Source of the DNA: Arcobacter aquimarinus
GTDB taxonomy: Bacteria > Campylobacterota > Campylobacteria > Campylobacterales > Arcobacteraceae
Assembly: GCF_013177635.1 (NCBI RefSeq)
Contig: NZ_CP030944.1
Span: forward strand, 1,674,001-1,738,000
DNA: 64,000 bases
Reading direction: 5' to 3'
Within the stretch, counting starts at the first letter, position 1. Each line of letters opens with the position of its first letter. The notes under the pieces are model-generated. The model made no database searches. It was given only the letters and a program-made list of their open reading frames with translations, and was not told where the DNA came from. Below are positions 54,317 through 64,000 of this stretch, piece by piece. A program made the position numbers and the translations under genes.

Positions 54317-55360
54317 ATGAATTTTAAAAGCATGAAAATAGTATCCATAGATGATAATGAAAATAATCTTTTCTTAATAGAATCTATTTGTACAGAAATG
54401 GAACTACAAGTAAGAAGTTTTAGTGAACCTCTTGAAGCACTTATGTATGTACTTCAAAATCAAGTTGATATGATTTTAATTGATTATATGATGCCTAATC
54501 TAAATGGTCTTGAATTTATTGAAGAATATAGAAAAAAAATAAAAAATGTTCCAATTATCATGATTACAGCTGCAGGAGATGATGAGAATATCCATAAGAG
54601 AGCTTTTGAATTAGGAGCAAATGATTTCTTAAGTAAACCTGTTAATTTTGTTATATTTAAAGCAAGAACAATAAATCTTTTAACAAACTATCAAAATCAA
54701 ATATTATTAGAAGATAAAGCTAAACTTTTAGAAAAAGAAGTTGAAAAAGCAACTGAAAATTTATTAAAAAGAGAACATGAAACACTTACAATTTTAGGTA
54801 AAACGGCTGAATATAAAGACCCTGAAACAGCTTCACACGTTGCTAGAGTTGCTTATTATTCCAAATTACTTGCAAAGGGTTATGGACTGAGCGAAAAAGA
54901 ACAAGATATACTTTTTTATTCAGCTCCATTTCATGATTTAGGTAAAATTGGAATTGAAGATAAAATACTTTTAAAACCTTCTAAATTAACTAATGAAGAG
55001 TTTGAAACAATGAAAAAGCATCCCAAAATTGGTTATGAAATTCTAAAAAATTCTCAAAGTGAATATCTACAAGCAGGAGCTATAATAGCACTAACTCATC
55101 ATGAAAAAATAAATGGTTCTGGTTATCCAAATGGACTAAAAGGTGATGATATTCATATTTTTGGAAGAATTGTAGCTATTGCTGATGTATTCGATGCGTT
55201 AACCTCTTTTAGACCATACAAACAAGCTTGGAGTTTTGAAGATGCTGTAAACTATTTACAAGAAAAAAGTGGCAAAGAGTTTGATACAAAATTAGTTGAA
55301 ATATTTATAAATAATATTGATGAAGTAACTGTTATTTATAATTCATTTAAAGATGAGTAA
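54317..55360 (+). CDS. receiver/HD-GYP c-di-GMP phosphodiesterase (RpfG-like)
   Basis: A 347-aa response regulator. The receiver carries Asp56 (LIDYMMP). A helical linker leads to an HD-GYP domain with HD at 206-207 (PFHDLGKIGI), LTHHEKINGSGYP (GYP at 269-271) and IVAIADVFDALTS. Such enzymes hydrolyse cyclic di-GMP, and all metal ligands look intact. A hybrid kinase gene begins 3 bases later, making it the likely phosphodonor. Confidence 0.93.
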   Translation: MNFKSMKIVSIDDNENNLFLIESICTEMELQVRSFSEPLEALMYVLQNQVDMILIDYMMPNLNGLEFIEEYRKKIKNVPIIMITAAGDDENIHKRAFELGANDFLSKPVNFVIFKARTINLLTNYQNQILLEDKAKLLEKEVEKATENLLKREHETLTILGKTAEYKDPETASHVARVAYYSKLLAKGYGLSEKEQDILFYSAPFHDLGKIGIEDKILLKPSKLTNEEFETMKKHPKIGYEILKNSQSEYLQAGAIIALTHHEKINGSGYPNGLKGDDIHIFGRIVAIADVFDALTSFRPYKQAWSFEDAVNYLQEKSGKEFDTKLVEIFINNIDEVTVIYNSFKDE

Positions 55361-55363
55361 ATA

Positions 55364-58012
55364 ATGAAAAAAATATTCTCAATTTTTAAAGACCCATATA
55401 TTGGACCTATTTTTATAATTTCTATAATTCTTCTTGTAATTATGATTTTCATAATTCCAAAATACTCTTATGAAAATCAAAAAAACATTATGGAAAAGAA
55501 AGCTATTGATATTGTAAATAATCTAAAAAAAATAAGAGCTTATTACACAGAATACATAATAAAAGACCTAAAAAATCATCCTGAAATAAATATAAATTTT
55601 GACCATAAAATAAAAGATAATACTATTCCATTACCTGCTACTTTACTTCATGATTTTACAGAACTTTTGGCTGAAGAAAATATGGAAATAAAACTATATA
55701 GTGAATATCCATTTGAAAATAGAAAAGATAGAGTTTTAAATGATTTTCAAAAAGAATCATTAAGTTATTTAATAAACAATCCAACGGAGATTTACTCAAA
55801 AATTATACAAACTTCTATGGGAAAAAAATTTGCTGTTGCAATTCCTGATATATTTTTTGACCAAACTTGTGTAAATTGTCATAATACAAGAATAGATAGT
55901 CCAAAAAGAGATTGGAAATTAGGTGATGTAAGAGGAGTAATTAAAGTAAATATTCCTATAGAAAAAGAGTTACATTTATCAAGTAATCAAGTTTTAACAC
56001 TATTTTTGATTTTAGTAACATTAATATTGATTTTAGGTATTCACTACACTATTATGTCTATGAGACGAACAAAAGAGCATGAAAAAATAAAAATTAATCT
56101 TGAAGAAGAAATAGATAAAAGAACAAAAGAATTACAAAATAGTATAAAAATTTTAAATCAATATAAAAATGCTGTAGATTCAAGTTCTATTGTTTCAAAA
56201 ACTGATAAATATGGAAAAATAACCTTTGTAAATGATGAGTTTTGTAAAATTTCAAAATATACAAAAGAAGAACTAATTGGAAAAAATCACAACATTATAA
56301 GACATGAAGATATGCCAAAAGAGATTTTCAAAGATTTATGGGAAACTATAAAATCAAAACAAATCTGGAAAGGTCAAATAAAAAACAAAGCAAAAGATGG
56401 AGCTTCTTATTATGTAGCTTCAACAATTGCTCCTATTTTAAACTTAGATGATGAAATTGAAGAGTATTTAGCAATAAGACTTGATGTTTCAGAGATTATA
56501 GAAGGTCAACTAAAAGCAAAAAGAGCAGATGAAGCAAAATCTACATTTTTAGCAAATATGAGTCATGAAATAAGAACTCCATTAAATGCAATTATTGGTT
56601 TTTCTGAACTTTTAGATAAATCACAAAATTTAGACACTCAAAGTAAAAAACAAGCACAAATTATAAATTCAAGTGCTGTTTCACTTCTTACAATAATAAA
56701 TGATATTTTAGATGTTTCAAAAATAGATAGTGGAAATTTTACTTTATCTATAGAAGAGTCTAATATTATTTTAATTAGTGAGAATGTAATAGAACTTTTT
56801 TCAAAAAGAGCAATGGAAAAACATCTAAAACTTATATTTAATTTAGACCCAAAAGTTCCTATTTGCATAGAAACAGACGGGGTTAGATTAAAACAAGTTT
56901 TATCAAATCTTTTAAGTAATGCTATAAAATTTACTCCCAAAAATGGAGTTGTATCTTTAAATATTTCATTAATAGAAAATTTAAATAAAAAAGCAAAAAT
57001 AAGATTTGAAGTTGAAGATACAGGAATTGGAATTGCCAAAGAAAAGTTAATCACAATATTTGATCCATTTATTCAAGTTGATAATAAATCAAATAGAGAA
57101 TATCAAGGAACAGGTTTAGGTTTGAGTATTTGTTCTCACATCATAAAATCTTTAAATTCAAATATATTTGTGCAAAGTGTAGAAAATCAAGGAACAAAAT
57201 TTTATTTTGAATTAGAAGTTAAAACTTGCATTGATAACTTATGTATAAATAAAAATTATTTACATCATTTAAATTTTAAAATAATAAATAAAAACAGCTC
57301 TATTTTTAACCACGCTAAACAATATTTAGAACTATTTGGTGCAATTGAAGATGAAACTAAAGCAATTGATGTAATTATTTATTGTTGTAGTAATAATTTC
57401 GAAAAAGAGTTACAAGAAATTAAAAAAAATTATATTAATACAGCTTTATTAATTTTACATGAATATGAAGATGATTTAGAAAACTTAAATTTAGATGAAA
57501 ATGAGTATGCCCTATCTCTTCCTCTTTATGCTTCAAAAATCAATGATGCAATTGAAGAGTTATTGAATAAAACTAATAAAAGAAAAATAGTTATAAATGG
57601 AATCAAAAAATTTAATGGAAAAATCTTAGTTGCAGAAGATAATAGTGCAAATCAAGAACTAATCTCTTATATTTTAGAAGAAATGGGCATAGAATTTACC
57701 ATAAAAAACAATGGTTTAGAAATCTTAAATGAGTTTAAAAAAGAATCTTTTGATTTAATTTTAATGGATATAAATATGCCTGTTTTAGATGGTGTTGAAA
57801 CTTTTAAACAAATAAGAATCTATGAAAAAGAAAATAACTTAGAAAAAACACCTATAGTTGCCCTAACAGCAAATGCTATAAAAGGTGATAAACAAAGATT
57901 TTTAGATATTGGTATGGATAACTATCTTACAAAGCCTATAAATGTAAAAGAGTTAAAAAATATCTTTGATATTTATTTAGTAAATAAAATTTTAAATGAG
58001 GAAAACAAATGA
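55364..58012 (+). CDS. hybrid histidine kinase with c-type haem sensor domain
   Basis: An 882-aa kinase. TM1 (~12-32) precedes a periplasmic DUF3365-like domain with a haem attachment site CVNCH (Cys169, Cys172, His173), then TM2 (~206-228), PAS (~268-375), phosphoacceptor His401 (FLANMSHEIRTPLN), ATPase domain, a degenerate receiver and a C-terminal receiver with Asp802. A haem c sensor suggests redox or gas sensing. The second half is paralogous to that of the next gene, which it overlaps by four bases. Confidence 0.92.
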   Translation: MKKIFSIFKDPYIGPIFIISIILLVIMIFIIPKYSYENQKNIMEKKAIDIVNNLKKIRAYYTEYIIKDLKNHPEININFDHKIKDNTIPLPATLLHDFTELLAEENMEIKLYSEYPFENRKDRVLNDFQKESLSYLINNPTEIYSKIIQTSMGKKFAVAIPDIFFDQTCVNCHNTRIDSPKRDWKLGDVRGVIKVNIPIEKELHLSSNQVLTLFLILVTLILILGIHYTIMSMRRTKEHEKIKINLEEEIDKRTKELQNSIKILNQYKNAVDSSSIVSKTDKYGKITFVNDEFCKISKYTKEELIGKNHNIIRHEDMPKEIFKDLWETIKSKQIWKGQIKNKAKDGASYYVASTIAPILNLDDEIEEYLAIRLDVSEIIEGQLKAKRADEAKSTFLANMSHEIRTPLNAIIGFSELLDKSQNLDTQSKKQAQIINSSAVSLLTIINDILDVSKIDSGNFTLSIEESNIILISENVIELFSKRAMEKHLKLIFNLDPKVPICIETDGVRLKQVLSNLLSNAIKFTPKNGVVSLNISLIENLNKKAKIRFEVEDTGIGIAKEKLITIFDPFIQVDNKSNREYQGTGLGLSICSHIIKSLNSNIFVQSVENQGTKFYFELEVKTCIDNLCINKNYLHHLNFKIINKNSSIFNHAKQYLELFGAIEDETKAIDVIIYCCSNNFEKELQEIKKNYINTALLILHEYEDDLENLNLDENEYALSLPLYASKINDAIEELLNKTNKRKIVINGIKKFNGKILVAEDNSANQELISYILEEMGIEFTIKNNGLEILNEFKKESFDLILMDINMPVLDGVETFKQIRIYEKENNLEKTPIVALTANAIKGDKQRFLDIGMDNYLTKPINVKELKNIFDIYLVNKILNEENK

Positions 58013-61000
58013 AAAATATGTCAATTAGAATAAAGTTAATACTACTTTTTGTCATAATAAAAGTTCTACCATTACTATTGATAGCTTATATTGCATATAA
58101 AGGTGCAATAGAACTTGAAAAATATGTTCAAGATAGCACGAGGTTTTTAAATAATCAAAATAAAGAGATTATTTTAAATACAGCAAATGCTTCAATAGAA
58201 GATAGTATAAAAAATCTAGATTTAAAATCACAATTTACTCTAGAAAGGTTCTCATTTGAAATTGCAAATCAAGTTGCTGATTTTTTATATGAAAGGGATA
58301 AAGATTTACTTTTCTTATCAAAAACAAATATCAATGACAATATTTTAAAAGATTTTTATAATAGCAAAACAAAAGATATTATTATTCATGAAGATTATGT
58401 TTATGATGAAAAAACAAATACATGGATAAGTACAAAAGCTCCTACTAAAGAAGAAAGAGAGATAAAAAAAGCTCAATTAAAAGATAATGAAAGAGAGTTT
58501 AATTTTACGGATCCTTTAAATTTTGAGAAAAAATCTATTCCAATTTATAAAGAAATTTCATATTTTGATTTAGATGGAAAAGAGATATACAAAATTTCTT
58601 CTATTGACAATAATTTAAAAGATATTTCTAATAAAAAAAATACTTATATAAATTCAGAAACTTATTTTGATGAAATTAAAAATCTAAAGCAAGGTGAAAT
58701 TTATGTTTCTGATGTAATTGGAGAATACATAAAATCTAAAATAATTGGAACATTTACAAAAGCAAAAACAGATAAAATCAATATTGACTTTAATCCACAA
58801 GAACATGGATATGCAGGAAAAGAAAATCCTGTAGGAAAAAGATTTGAAGGAATTATTAGATTTGTAACTCCTGTTTATAAAAATAATCAAAAAATAGCTT
58901 ATATTTCACTTGCGCTTGACCATAAACACGTTATGCAATTTACTGAAAAATTTGATCCAACAACACCTGAAGCAAAACAAAATATATCAGATGCCTCACT
59001 TGGGAATTATGCTTTTATGTGGGATTATGAAGGAAAAAGTATTGCTCATCCAAGACACTACTCAATTGTAGGTTATGATAAAAACACAGGTAAAAGAGCT
59101 ATGCCTTGGTTAAGTAGTGAAGTCGCTCAAGAGTTTTATGCCTCAAATAAAGAGATAAATGATTTTTTAAAAACTTACCCTACTTTTGTTGAACAAAGCA
59201 ATGATAAAAAACCAAATATGAAGCAAGTTTTAGAAGATGGAAATCTTGGATTAGATTGTAGATATCTAAATTTTGCACCACAATGTCAAGGTTGGATGCA
59301 ACTTACACAAAATGGTGGTTATGGTTCTTTTATTATTCTATGGAGTAATGTATGGAAATTAACAACAGCAGCAGCGATTCCTTATTATACAGGGAAATAT
59401 GGTGAAACAAAAAGAGGTTTTGGATTTGTTACTATTGGAGCAAATGTTGATGAGTTTCATGCAGCTGCTAATCAAACAAAAACAAATATCACTAAAATAT
59501 TAGATGAGCAAACAAAACAAATGGAAGAGATAGAAAGGGCAAATAAATATGAAGTTGATAAATTTGTTGAATCATTACTTCATGAACTCACCCTTGCTAC
59601 TATTTTAATGATTATTGCAATAATTGCAATAGCATTATGGATTTCAAGTTATATAACTTCTAAAATAGAAAAGATTCTAATAGGAACTAAAAAATTTGCA
59701 AAAAATGATTTTTCATATAGACTACCAATTACATCAAATGATGAAATTGGAAAACTTGAAGAAGCATTTAATTATATGGCTAAAAATATAGAAATACTAT
59801 TAAATAATCAAAATAAAGCTTTGGAAAAAGCCCAAAGAGCAGACCAAGCAAAATCAAGCTTTTTAGCAAATATGAGTCATGAAATAAGAACTCCATTAAA
59901 TGCAATTATTGGGTTTTCAGAACTACTTAGAAATTCAAAAGATTTAAATACAACAAATAAAAAACAAGCTGATATTATCCAATCAAGTGCGAACTCTTTA
60001 TTATGTATTATAAATGATATTTTAGATATTTCAAAAATAGAAAGTGGTAAATTTCAAATGAATTTAGAAAAAACTGATTTATTTATCACTTGTGAAAATG
60101 TTGTTGAATTATTTTCAAAAAAAGCTAGTTCAAAATTTATAAAATTAATATTTGATCTTGATTATAAAATTCCACTATGTGTTCTAACTGATGGTATCAG
60201 ATTAAGACAGGTTTTATCAAATCTATTAAGTAATGCTATTAAATTCACACATGAATATGGTCAAATAAGTATAAATATAACTTTATTAGAAAAAATAAAT
60301 AACAAATCAAAAATTAGATTTGAAGTAATTGATAGTGGAATTGGAATAGAAAAAGAAAAAATTGAAACTATTTTTAGTCCTTTTGTACAGGTTGATAATA
60401 AATCAAATAGAGAGTATGAGGGAACAGGATTAGGATTAAGTATATGTAATCATATTGTTAAATCTATTGGTTCAAAAATTGAAGTTTCTAGTAAAATCGG
60501 CTCTGGAAGTAAATTTTGGTTTGATGTTGAATTTGAAACTTGCGAAGAGAGTATTGGTAAAAAAAGAGAAAATTACTACAATGGTTTAAATTTTAAAGTA
60601 GATGATATGCAAAGTAATACATTTCACTATGCAAAAAGATATTTATCTATTTTTGGCTCAATTAATGAACCTATAGATTTTGACGTTATAATTCATAGTT
60701 TTAAAACTTCTAAAGAGTTAGAAATGGTAAGAGAAGAGTATAAGAATACTCCAATTTTGATACTTTTAGATGATGAAAATTATATGGAATCAATCAATAA
60801 AACACCAAATGAAGAAATTGTTGCGCTACCTTTTTATCCATCAAAAATAAATGATTCATTACAAGAACTTTTAATGAAAACAAAAAAAAGTGTTGAAAAA
60901 ACACAAACAAAACAAATAATAAAAAAACAAGATAGATACAAAGCTAAAATATTAGTAGCAGAAGATAACTTAGCTAATCAAGAGTTATTAAAACATATTC

Positions 61001-61653
61001 TTGATACTTTAGAAATTGAATGCACTATGACAAACAATGGGCTAGAGGCTTTTGAAGAGTTTAAACAAAACTCTTATCCATTGATTTTAACAGATATAAA
61101 TATGCCTATTATGGATGGAGTTGAAGCTTTCAAACAAATAAGAGCCTATGAAGAAGAACATCAATTAGGGAAAACTCCAATCATTGCTGTTACAGCAAAT
61201 GCAATAAAAGGAGATAAAGAGAGATTTTTAGAGCTTGGTATGGATGATTATATTAGTAAACCAATAAATACAACCGATTTAAAAAATATTCTTAATAGAT
61301 ATTTATCAAATACTAAAGAGAATAAAAAAGAAAATGAGCCAAAAGAAAAGAATTTTATAGATTCTAAAAAAGTAGCAGAAAAAATAGGTATTAGCGAAAA
61401 TATTGCTACATTAATTATCAATAAATTTAAAAAAGATATTCACAAAGATTTAGCTGAATTAAAAGAGTTTATAGAAATTAATGATATAGATAAAACCTCT
61501 CAAAAAGCTCATTATATTAAAAATTCTTGTTTAAATGTTTTACTAAATGATATTTGTGAATTATTAAACAAATTAGAAGATAGAACTCTTTCAAAAGATA
61601 AAAAAGAGGAAATTTTCTTTAAAGTTGAAGATATGATAAATCAAAATATCTAA
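58009..61653 (+). CDS. hybrid histidine kinase with large Cache-like sensor and Hpt domain
   Basis: A 1214-aa kinase. TM1 (~8-28), an extracytoplasmic region of ~500 residues of Cache type (YAFMWDYEGKSIAHPRHYSIVGYD and FGFVTIGANVDEFH mark it), TM2 (~534-556) and HAMP follow. His624 (FLANMSHEIRTPLN), ATPase, a degenerate receiver, a receiver with Asp1029 (LILTDINMP) and an Hpt domain with His1168 (KAHYIKNS) complete the phosphorelay His-Asp-His. It probably senses a small periplasmic molecule and feeds the upstream receivers. Confidence 0.92.
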   Translation: MKNMSIRIKLILLFVIIKVLPLLLIAYIAYKGAIELEKYVQDSTRFLNNQNKEIILNTANASIEDSIKNLDLKSQFTLERFSFEIANQVADFLYERDKDLLFLSKTNINDNILKDFYNSKTKDIIIHEDYVYDEKTNTWISTKAPTKEEREIKKAQLKDNEREFNFTDPLNFEKKSIPIYKEISYFDLDGKEIYKISSIDNNLKDISNKKNTYINSETYFDEIKNLKQGEIYVSDVIGEYIKSKIIGTFTKAKTDKINIDFNPQEHGYAGKENPVGKRFEGIIRFVTPVYKNNQKIAYISLALDHKHVMQFTEKFDPTTPEAKQNISDASLGNYAFMWDYEGKSIAHPRHYSIVGYDKNTGKRAMPWLSSEVAQEFYASNKEINDFLKTYPTFVEQSNDKKPNMKQVLEDGNLGLDCRYLNFAPQCQGWMQLTQNGGYGSFIILWSNVWKLTTAAAIPYYTGKYGETKRGFGFVTIGANVDEFHAAANQTKTNITKILDEQTKQMEEIERANKYEVDKFVESLLHELTLATILMIIAIIAIALWISSYITSKIEKILIGTKKFAKNDFSYRLPITSNDEIGKLEEAFNYMAKNIEILLNNQNKALEKAQRADQAKSSFLANMSHEIRTPLNAIIGFSELLRNSKDLNTTNKKQADIIQSSANSLLCIINDILDISKIESGKFQMNLEKTDLFITCENVVELFSKKASSKFIKLIFDLDYKIPLCVLTDGIRLRQVLSNLLSNAIKFTHEYGQISINITLLEKINNKSKIRFEVIDSGIGIEKEKIETIFSPFVQVDNKSNREYEGTGLGLSICNHIVKSIGSKIEVSSKIGSGSKFWFDVEFETCEESIGKKRENYYNGLNFKVDDMQSNTFHYAKRYLSIFGSINEPIDFDVIIHSFKTSKELEMVREEYKNTPILILLDDENYMESINKTPNEEIVALPFYPSKINDSLQELLMKTKKSVEKTQTKQIIKKQDRYKAKILVAEDNLANQELLKHILDTLEIECTMTNNGLEAFEEFKQNSYPLILTDINMPIMDGVEAFKQIRAYEEEHQLGKTPIIAVTANAIKGDKERFLELGMDDYISKPINTTDLKNILNRYLSNTKENKKENEPKEKNFIDSKKVAEKIGISENIATLIINKFKKDIHKDLAELKEFIEINDIDKTSQKAHYIKNSCLNVLLNDICELLNKLEDRTLSKDKKEEIFFKVEDMINQNI

Positions 61654-61689
61654 AAAAAATCATAGCTCTTTTTGAGGAAGAGCTATGAT
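61652..61689 (-). terminator. terminator built into the last codons of the receiver-kinase gene
   Basis: The 12-bp perfect stem ATCATAGCTCTT / AAGAGCTATGAT (61659-61670 and 61678-61689) encodes the C-terminal residues IALPQKEL and the TGA stop of the minus-strand gene. Eight bases of T follow on that strand. Confidence 0.9.
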
Positions 61690-62775
61690 ATATCTTAATC
61701 CTTTATTACTATTATTTACTTTTAAATCTCCTTGAAAACTATTTTTAATTACCAGTTTTACCATATATAATCCAGTTCCAGTTCCAGTTGCTTTAGTAGT
61801 ATAGTAAGGATCAAAAAGTTTTTCTAATGTATCTATCTTAACTCCTCCTGCATTATCCTCAATAATCAAAATCGTATATGAACTTTTTGATAAAACAGTG
61901 ATATTTATTTCTCTATAATCTATATCTCTATCGTTAAAAGCATCAATTGCATTATTTATAATGTTCAAAATAACTTGTTCTAACTCTGTTTCAATACCAT
62001 AAACTTTTTCATCACCTACATCAATATTTAAAATTATTTTATTTACATCAAATTGATTTCCTAATAATTTAATAGAAGTATTTATTGCTTTTTTTATTTC
62101 AAAAACTCTTTTTTGTTTATTTGGATTGAAAAAATTTCTAAAATCATCTATTGTTTCACTTAAAAAATCTATCTGTTTTTTTGTATTCTTAGAGAAATCA
62201 TCAATAAATTTGTCATTTATCTCATTAAATTCATAAGAATTTTTCACATCATTACAATACAAAGATAATATATTTAAAGGTTGTTTTAATTGATGTGCGA
62301 TAACCCCTATCATCTCTCCCATTGTTGCCATTTTCGACTGATGAATTAAAACTCTATCTTTTGCAGCAATCTCTTCCTCATCTGATTTTCTCTTTTCAAA
62401 AATATCAATGTAAACTTTTAATTTTGAATTTAATAAAACATCATGAATTGGTTTAGTTATATATTCAACTGCTCCCAAATTATAACCTTTAGTTTTATAC
62501 TCATCTTTATCATAAATGCCTGTTATAAAAATAACTGGAATATTTTTTGTTCTTTCAATATTTTTTAAATAATCAACAAATTCAAATCCATCAATTTCGG
62601 GCATTTGAACATCAGTTAATATCAAATCAATATTTTCTTTCATCAATATTTCTATACCCTCTTGGGCGCTTAATGCTGAAAAAATATTAACATCGAAACT
62701 ATCTTCAATCATCATTTTTAAAGAATATATATTTTCAGGAACATCATCTACTAATAAAATATTAAATCTTTCCAT
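61660..62775 (-). CDS. receiver-histidine kinase fusion (HQLKQPL type)
   Basis: A soluble 371-aa protein. The N-terminal receiver has Asp55 (LILTDVQMP) and Lys108; a linker leads to the phosphoacceptor His161 in IGVIAHQLKQPLNIL, a variant of the HQWRQPL box, then ATPase boxes NIINNAIDAF, IEDNAGGV, FDPYYTTK and GTGTGLYMV. Receiver-first kinases act as phosphorelay intermediates. Starts one base after the stop of the upstream kinase gene; its 3' end encodes its own terminator. Confidence 0.92.
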   Translation of the reverse strand: MERFNILLVDDVPENIYSLKMMIEDSFDVNIFSALSAQEGIEILMKENIDLILTDVQMPEIDGFEFVDYLKNIERTKNIPVIFITGIYDKDEYKTKGYNLGAVEYITKPIHDVLLNSKLKVYIDIFEKRKSDEEEIAAKDRVLIHQSKMATMGEMIGVIAHQLKQPLNILSLYCNDVKNSYEFNEINDKFIDDFSKNTKKQIDFLSETIDDFRNFFNPNKQKRVFEIKKAINTSIKLLGNQFDVNKIILNIDVGDEKVYGIETELEQVILNIINNAIDAFNDRDIDYREINITVLSKSSYTILIIEDNAGGVKIDTLEKLFDPYYTTKATGTGTGLYMVKLVIKNSFQGDLKVNNSNKGLRYIIALPQKEL

Positions 62776-62776
62776 A

Positions 62777-64000
62777 TTATTTTCCTAAATAGCTTAAAAT
62801 TTTTTCTAGTAATTCAGTTTGAACTAACTCTTTTTTTAAAAAATGTTCTTTATTTTCAGTTGAAGAAACAACTATAAATTTAAGATTTTTATTTCTACAA
62901 TAATCTAAAAAATCATCTATTTCATTTAAGTTTTCATCATAAATAACTACCAATTCATAAATCTCACTAGAAAGAATTTCTTTAGCTTCTTCAATAAATT
63001 TGCAATAATTTAAAATAAAATCATTTTTTTTCAAATATACAGCAATTGGGAAAAAAGAACCATAATCACTATCTATTATAAGAATCTTTTCATTTTTTTG
63101 TGAAAAAGTATCTTCCTCTTTTATATCTGAATCAAAAAATACTATATCTTCAACACCATAATCTTCATCTTTTGAAGAGATAATAACCTTATCATCTGAA
63201 ATATTTTTAATATTTGTTTTTTTAGGTAAAATTAACTCAAAAGTACTTCCTTTATTAAGAACACTAAAAGCCTTAATATCAGCTCCAAGTAAAAGTGCTA
63301 ATTCTTTAGAAATAGCTAAACCAAGTCCTGTACCACCATATTTTCTAGTCGTACTACTATCTGCTTGTTTAAATCTTTCGAAAATATATTTTAATTTCTC
63401 TTCTGAAATTCCTATTCCTTGATCTACTACTTTTATTGTTATATCATTTGCGTTTTCTTCTAAAATTACTTCAATCATCCCTTTTTGAGTAAATTTTATT
63501 GCATTACTTAATAAATTTTTCAGAATTTGCTTTATTCTATGAGAATCTGTAAGTAAAATAATATTTTTAGATAAATTATTCGTTTTTAAAACTAGATTTT
63601 TTTCAATAACTAAAGGTTTCATCTCATTAACTAAATCTTCAATTAACTCATTTATATCTATTTTAGATAAATTAAGAGCGATTTCTCCTGCTTCAATTTT
63701 TGAAATATCTAAAATATCATTGATTAAAAGAAGTAAATCATTTCCACAATTATTTATAATTTTCATATTTTTAACTTGTTCTTCATCAAGTTTTTGATTT
63801 TTATTTTTGCTCATTATAGAAGAGATAACGATTATTGAATTTAAAGGAGTTTTAAGTTCATGACTCATATTTGCTAAAAAATCTGTTTTATACTTATCTG
63901 ATTCAATCAATTTTTGTTGTTGTTCTTTTAGTTCGTTAGTTAGATGTTTTAATATTTTATTTTTATTTTTCATTCTTTGAACATTTAAACATGCATCAAT
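62777..64000 (-). CDS. hybrid histidine kinase, N-terminus outside window
   Basis: The reading frame is open to the right edge, with about 9 codons before the first internal ATG (63973), so the gene is larger than shown. Visible parts are a coiled coil, phosphoacceptor FLANMSHELKTPLNSI, ATPase boxes NLLSNAIKFT, VVDQGIGI, GGTGLGLAIS, and a C-terminal receiver-like domain that lacks the usual acidic cluster context (LIIDSDYG, VVIYDENL) and is probably degenerate. Likely cotranscribed with the receiver-kinase downstream. Confidence 0.85.
   Translation of the reverse strand: MDACLNVQRMKNKNKILKHLTNELKEQQQKLIESDKYKTDFLANMSHELKTPLNSIIVISSIMSKNKNQKLDEEQVKNMKIINNCGNDLLLLINDILDISKIEAGEIALNLSKIDINELIEDLVNEMKPLVIEKNLVLKTNNLSKNIILLTDSHRIKQILKNLLSNAIKFTQKGMIEVILEENANDITIKVVDQGIGISEEKLKYIFERFKQADSSTTRKYGGTGLGLAISKELALLLGADIKAFSVLNKGSTFELILPKKTNIKNISDDKVIISSKDEDYGVEDIVFFDSDIKEEDTFSQKNEKILIIDSDYGSFFPIAVYLKKNDFILNYCKFIEEAKEILSSEIYELVVIYDENLNEIDDFLDYCRNKNLKFIVVSSTENKEHFLKKELVQTELLEKILSYLGK

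Noticed and set aside
1-64000. CRISPR arrays, insertion sequences, prophage or integration sites
   Set aside because: No regularly spaced repeats, transposase, integrase or phage structural genes were seen; genes are tightly packed with uniform composition.

Overview
The window is A+T-rich, densely coded DNA that looks like an Arcobacter/Aliarcobacter-type member of the Campylobacterota. This is inferred from gene content and has not been searched. The clues are a selenocysteine formate dehydrogenase operon of epsilonproteobacterial layout, sensor kinases with the HQWRQPL-type phosphoacceptor, a MagIII-like DNA glycosylase, a chromosomal class D beta-lactamase, a flavocytochrome c sulfide dehydrogenase pair, and promoters with a strong -10 but little -35.

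Layout. 1-3.3 kb: a BCCT transporter cut by the left edge, an overlapping MFS transporter and an exported amidase. 3.4-10.6 kb: two small proteins, glyA with ada-like and DNA glycosylase genes, and a converging operon MOSC protein-argD-second glyA-flavin-binding protein. 10.7-13.0 kb: a class D beta-lactamase, a sugar epimerase and a Crp-type regulator packed end to end. A perfect TGTGA-N6-TCACA site lies just beyond the regulator, in front of the MOSC operon. 13-23.6 kb: housekeeping genes (rhlE, ycaO, ridA, rof-like, a NIT-domain chemoreceptor, rnhA, a DRE-TIM aldolase, a Y-family polymerase) plus two small genes of 48 and 35 codons. 23.7-25.4 kb: fccA/fccB.

25.4-34.8 kb is the formate dehydrogenase operon on the minus strand. 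It encodes a polyferredoxin, a TorD-like chaperone, a Tat-target peptide, FdhA with an in-frame UGA, FdhB, FdhC, FdhD, an unrecognised CxLGxF-repeat protein and a divergent cysteine desulfurase. 35-39.6 kb is an overlapping four-gene unit: periplasmic binding protein, histidine kinase, response regulator and an NRAMP-like transporter lacking the DPGN metal motif. 39.6-41.3 kb holds MerP-MerT with a Tat-exported transglutaminase-like protein. 41.5-46 kb is the selenium cluster: selD (itself a selenoprotein), tRNA-Sec on the opposite strand, selA and selB. These genes supply the selenocysteine needed by FdhA.

46-64 kb is dominated by signalling: a PAS kinase, a UvrD-like helicase coupled to two exported proteins, then a receiver-PAS-coiled-coil protein, a receiver/HD-GYP protein, two paralogous hybrid kinases (one with a c-type haem sensor, one with a Cache-like sensor), a receiver-kinase, and a kinase cut by the right edge.

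The leads most worth checking are: a shared GTAAAA-N4-TTTTAC motif at the fdh, binding-protein, selD and selA 5' ends; the Crp-type site at a class II position; the sensor/NRAMP-like unit; the Tat-transglutaminase/MerTP unit with a MerR-like dyad; and the antisense tRNA-Sec.
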